A DNA stretch of 64,000 bases from Buttiauxella warmboldiae (lineage in GTDB: Bacteria > Pseudomonadota > Gammaproteobacteria > Enterobacterales > Enterobacteriaceae), in NCBI RefSeq assembly GCF_003818135.1, contig NZ_RPOH01000021.1, positions 62,001-126,000 of the forward strand, in the 5' to 3' direction. A program made the position numbers and the translations under genes. The notes under the pieces are model-generated. The model ran no database searches. It was not told the DNA's origin and saw only the letters and a program-made list of their open reading frames with translations. Positions 61,779 to 64,000 of this stretch are shown in pieces. Numbering within the stretch: the first letter of the stretch is position 1; each line of letters opens with the position of its first letter.

Positions 61779-62870
61779 TCAAATAGCGCAATCGGTATAA
61801 CGCGTAATATTTTTCTTGGATTCATGATGGAATAAATGACACTTATCCCTCGGAATGGTTATCTGCATTTCAACGGCATCAGGGATTTTTTGCCCAAAAG
61901 GCGTCACTACCCTTAAGGGGATGGCATCACCGATGGTGCCATGTAAAATCGTGTGCGATCCCAGATCTTCACGGTGATGAATGTGGAAGGGTATCCCATC
62001 ATCATGGGTAAGCTGAATATCTTCGGGCCTAATCCCCATATAGGCCCTCTCAATATTTTGTTGCGTGGCAAAAGTACCTAGCAGGGTACCCTTGATGGCG
62101 ACGGTATTTTCATCAAGCGTGACATCAAAAATATTCATCGCCGGCGAACCGATGAATTCTGCCACAAACACGCTGGCCGGGCGGTGATAAATCTCGGCCG
62201 GTGTGGCGAATTGTTCGATATTGCCTTTGTTCAGGATAAGAATTTTATCCGCCAGCGTCATCGCTTCAACCTGATCGTGGGTCACAAAGACTGAGGTGGC
62301 ATTGATCCGCTTGTGAAGTTCCGACAGTTCAATTCGCATGTCATTTCTTAATTGCGCATCCAGGTTCGAGAGCGGCTCATCAAACAGCAACACCTTGGGC
62401 TCACGCACGATGGCTCGGCCAATTGCCACCCGCTGGCGCTGTCCTCCGGAAAGCGCATGCGGTTGGCGTTCAAGATAGTCCTGTAACCCCATCGAAGCAG
62501 CCACTTTATTGACGCGCGCTGCAATCTCTTCTTTCGGCAGCCCCATCACCTTCAGGCTGTAGCCGATATTCTTGAACACGGTCATATGGGGATACAGGGC
62601 ATAGTTTTGAAATACCATGGCGCAACCGCGGTCTTTCGGCTCTTTATTCTGGACCTCCACCCCACCGATGGAAATCGTGCCAGAGCTGGTGCTTTCTAGG
62701 CCGGCTATCATCCGCAACAACGTCGACTTTCCGCACCCGGAAGGCCCTAAAATGACGGTGAACATGCCCGCCGAGATCTCGATATTACAGGCGGGGATCA
62801 CCGTATTGGTTTTATTGTACGTTTTTGACACATTGCGCAAAACGATGCTCGATACAGAGGTATTACTCAT
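61779..62870 (-). CDS. ugpC: UgpC/MalK-type ABC transporter ATPase
   Basis: A 363-residue carbohydrate-type ABC ATPase with Walker A GPSGCGKST (near residue 37), signature LSGGQRQR (near 134), Walker B VLLFDEPLSNLDAQ (near 154) and the switch His in VFVTHDQVE. The C-terminal TOBE-type regulatory domain (ASVFVAEFIGSPAMN onward) is typical of the UgpC/MalK group. GAAGGTG precedes the ATG at 62870. It powers the permease encoded by the two upstream genes. The ugp symbol reflects family; the substrate may differ. Confidence 0.9.
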   Translation of the reverse strand: MSNTSVSSIVLRNVSKTYNKTNTVIPACNIEISAGMFTVILGPSGCGKSTLLRMIAGLESTSSGTISIGGVEVQNKEPKDRGCAMVFQNYALYPHMTVFKNIGYSLKVMGLPKEEIAARVNKVAASMGLQDYLERQPHALSGGQRQRVAIGRAIVREPKVLLFDEPLSNLDAQLRNDMRIELSELHKRINATSVFVTHDQVEAMTLADKILILNKGNIEQFATPAEIYHRPASVFVAEFIGSPAMNIFDVTLDENTVAIKGTLLGTFATQQNIERAYMGIRPEDIQLTHDDGIPFHIHHREDLGSHTILHGTIGDAIPLRVVTPFGQKIPDAVEMQITIPRDKCHLFHHESKKNITRYTDCAI

Positions 62871-62879
62871 ATTCACCTT

Positions 62880-63797
62880 CTATTTCTCCGATAATGCCAG
62901 TCCCTTCACCACATGTTTTTGCAACAGTGCAATCATGATAAGGGGAATACAAGAAACCATCAGGACGGCGGTCATGATGACCGGGTAATTGGCGATCTCG
63001 CCGTCTGAACTGGGTTGCAATTTGGCCAGCCCGACCACCGCGGTTTGCATCTCGGGGGTCGATGAGGCCACCAACGGCCACAGGTAGGCGCTCCATCCTC
63101 CCAAGAACATCAGAATAAAGAGCGCAGCGAAATTGGATTTGGAAATCGGCAACAGGATATCCAGCGCGAACCGCAGCGGGCTGGCACCGTCCATTTTGGC
63201 GGCCTCTGGCAACTCTTTAGGGATGGTTTTGAAAAACTGGCGGAACATAAAGGTTCCCGTCCCGTGCGCAATCAAGGGAACGGCCAGGCCAAAGTAGGTA
63301 TTGAGTACGCTCAACTCAAGATGCAGGGGTTGCCCCATCAGGCTCAGGTACAACGCCTGAATGCCCGTCACGCGAAAGAGCCAGTTGAGGGGGGCGAGGA
63401 TATTGGAAGCCACTTCATAGGTGGTGACCACCCGAACATCCAGCGGTAACATGATTGTGACTAGGATCAGAGCAAAAATCACATTCGAAAACCGCAGGTT
63501 AAAGAAAACCAAGGCAAAGGCCGTGATATAGGCAAACAGGCATTTTCCCAGCGCCACTGTTAACGCAACAGACAGGCTGTTGAGGATTTGGGTTGGAATG
63601 AGCGTCTCGTTAAATAGGTATTTGATGTTTTCAACCAAATGAGTTCCAGGATAAAAGGGCGTCCCATTCTGCAACACATATTCAAACGAGTGCGTCGCGG
63701 TGGTGATCACAAAATACAGCGGGGTCAGAATAAACAACATGCCAAGGATCAGCACCGTATTGGCCGCAATGTCAATCGATCGGGTATTTTCAATCAT
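62880..63797 (-). CDS. ugpE: UgpE-type ABC transporter permease
   Basis: A 305-residue MalG-like permease with six membrane segments and the EAA loop PEAAKMDGASPLRFALDI (about residues 199-216). The N-terminus (NTVLILGMLFILTPLYFVI) and C-terminus (VIMTAVLMVSCIPLIMIALL, LQKHVVKGLALSEK) match UgpE proteins, which are about 280 residues. It is 9 bp before ugpC and 4 bp after the ugpA-like gene. Part of a sugar- or glycerophosphodiester-type importer. Confidence 0.9.
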   Translation of the reverse strand: MIENTRSIDIAANTVLILGMLFILTPLYFVITTATHSFEYVLQNGTPFYPGTHLVENIKYLFNETLIPTQILNSLSVALTVALGKCLFAYITAFALVFFNLRFSNVIFALILVTIMLPLDVRVVTTYEVASNILAPLNWLFRVTGIQALYLSLMGQPLHLELSVLNTYFGLAVPLIAHGTGTFMFRQFFKTIPKELPEAAKMDGASPLRFALDILLPISKSNFAALFILMFLGGWSAYLWPLVASSTPEMQTAVVGLAKLQPSSDGEIANYPVIMTAVLMVSCIPLIMIALLQKHVVKGLALSEK

Positions 63798-63801
63798 GTT
63801 A

Positions 63802-64000
63802 TTACCTATTGTATTTAACCCGTTTTTCCAAAAAGAAAAACTGGAAGCATGTCAGCAGCATGACGATGGCCATCAAAATCACCGTTTGGGTAGACGCACC
63901 GGACAAATCGTACGACTTAAAGGCGTCAACGTAGATCTTGTAGACAAACAAGTTGGTAGCACCGCCTGGGCCCCCTTGCGTCATTGAGTCAACCAAGGCA
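63802..64000 (-). CDS. ugpA: UgpA-type ABC transporter permease, C-terminal part (cut by window edge)
   Basis: The last 65 or so codons of a MalF/UgpA-like permease. MTQGGPGGATNLFVYKIYVD and the last membrane segment VILMAIVMLLTCFQFFFLEK with a basic tail (RVKYNR) are the typical C-terminus. The gene starts beyond 64000. It is followed after 4 bp by ugpE, as in ugp operons. Confidence 0.85.
   Translation of the reverse strand, partial: ALVDSMTQGGPGGATNLFVYKIYVDAFKSYDLSGASTQTVILMAIVMLLTCFQFFFLEKRVKYNR

Noticed and set aside
1..64000. CRISPR arrays or rRNA genes
   Set aside because: No array of regularly spaced direct repeats and no rRNA-like sequence was seen on either strand.

Overview
The window looks like accessory DNA of a member of the Enterobacterales. 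A 3' fragment of the enterobacterial leuX-type tRNA-Leu(CAA) gene, an IS1-family element, an IS256-family element and a conjugation region of the SPI-7/PFGI-1 (TIGR037xx) family all point that way. I cannot name the species. Composition changes along the window: the conjugative backbone is GC-rich, the cargo blocks are AT-rich, and the last 4 kb is intermediate.

Layout. (1) 1-6338, mostly minus strand: the start of a type I BREX phage-defence locus (brxR, brxA, brxB and a brxC cut by the window edge), with a perfect 16-bp inverted repeat in front of brxR and a P4-type integrase upstream of it. (2) 6500-6593: a leuX terminator and 57 nt of the 3' end of the tRNA, which is an attachment-site copy. 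It is the junction between the BREX island and the next element. (3) 6676-59244: the backbone of an integrative and conjugative element (ICE). It runs parA, dnaB-like helicase, parB, DUF2857, STY4528, PFL_4669, DUF3158 and STY4534, then the mating-channel genes (PilL-N, TIGR03759, transglycosylase, TIGR03765, TraD, TIGR03747, RAQPRD, TIGR03758, 03745, 03750, 03746, 03749, 03752, 03751, the VirB4-like ATPase TIGR03744, TIGR03756, TIGR03755 and TraG), and finally ArdC, a NUDIX protein, a candidate oriT and the first 57 codons of a MobH relaxase. (4) 59245-60009: a decayed IS1 that cuts the relaxase. The rest of the ICE, including its own integrase and an intact leuX, is not present to the right. 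(5) 60314-64000, minus strand: an MgtC-family protein, a 2H-phosphoesterase-like protein and a Ugp-type ABC importer.

Four cargo blocks interrupt the backbone. 12.5-16.2 kb holds a NadS/RelE toxin-antitoxin pair and a HipBA pair whose hipA has an amber stop. 24.1-26.8 kb holds an AbiE pair and a membrane protein, with a decayed second copy of the 3' end of TIGR03747 beyond the AbiE pair. 34.1-43.1 kb holds several unknown genes, a Cys-rich small protein, two paralogous HTH regulators with repeated operator-like sites, and a glucitol-type PTS operon with a Gfo/Idh/MocA dehydrogenase. 47.6-56.4 kb holds an AT-rich locus of a C5 DNA methyltransferase, a giant double-ATPase (MORC/Hsp90-like GHKL plus histidine-kinase core, frameshifted at a T run), a receiver-like protein and, beyond an IS256 insertion, an Mrr-like nuclease.

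The last locus is the best candidate for an undescribed system: it looks like restriction-modification wired to a two-component-like signalling pair. Overall the segment is a tandem defence and mobility island whose ICE is probably no longer able to transfer by itself, but may still be mobilisable if the oriT candidate is real.
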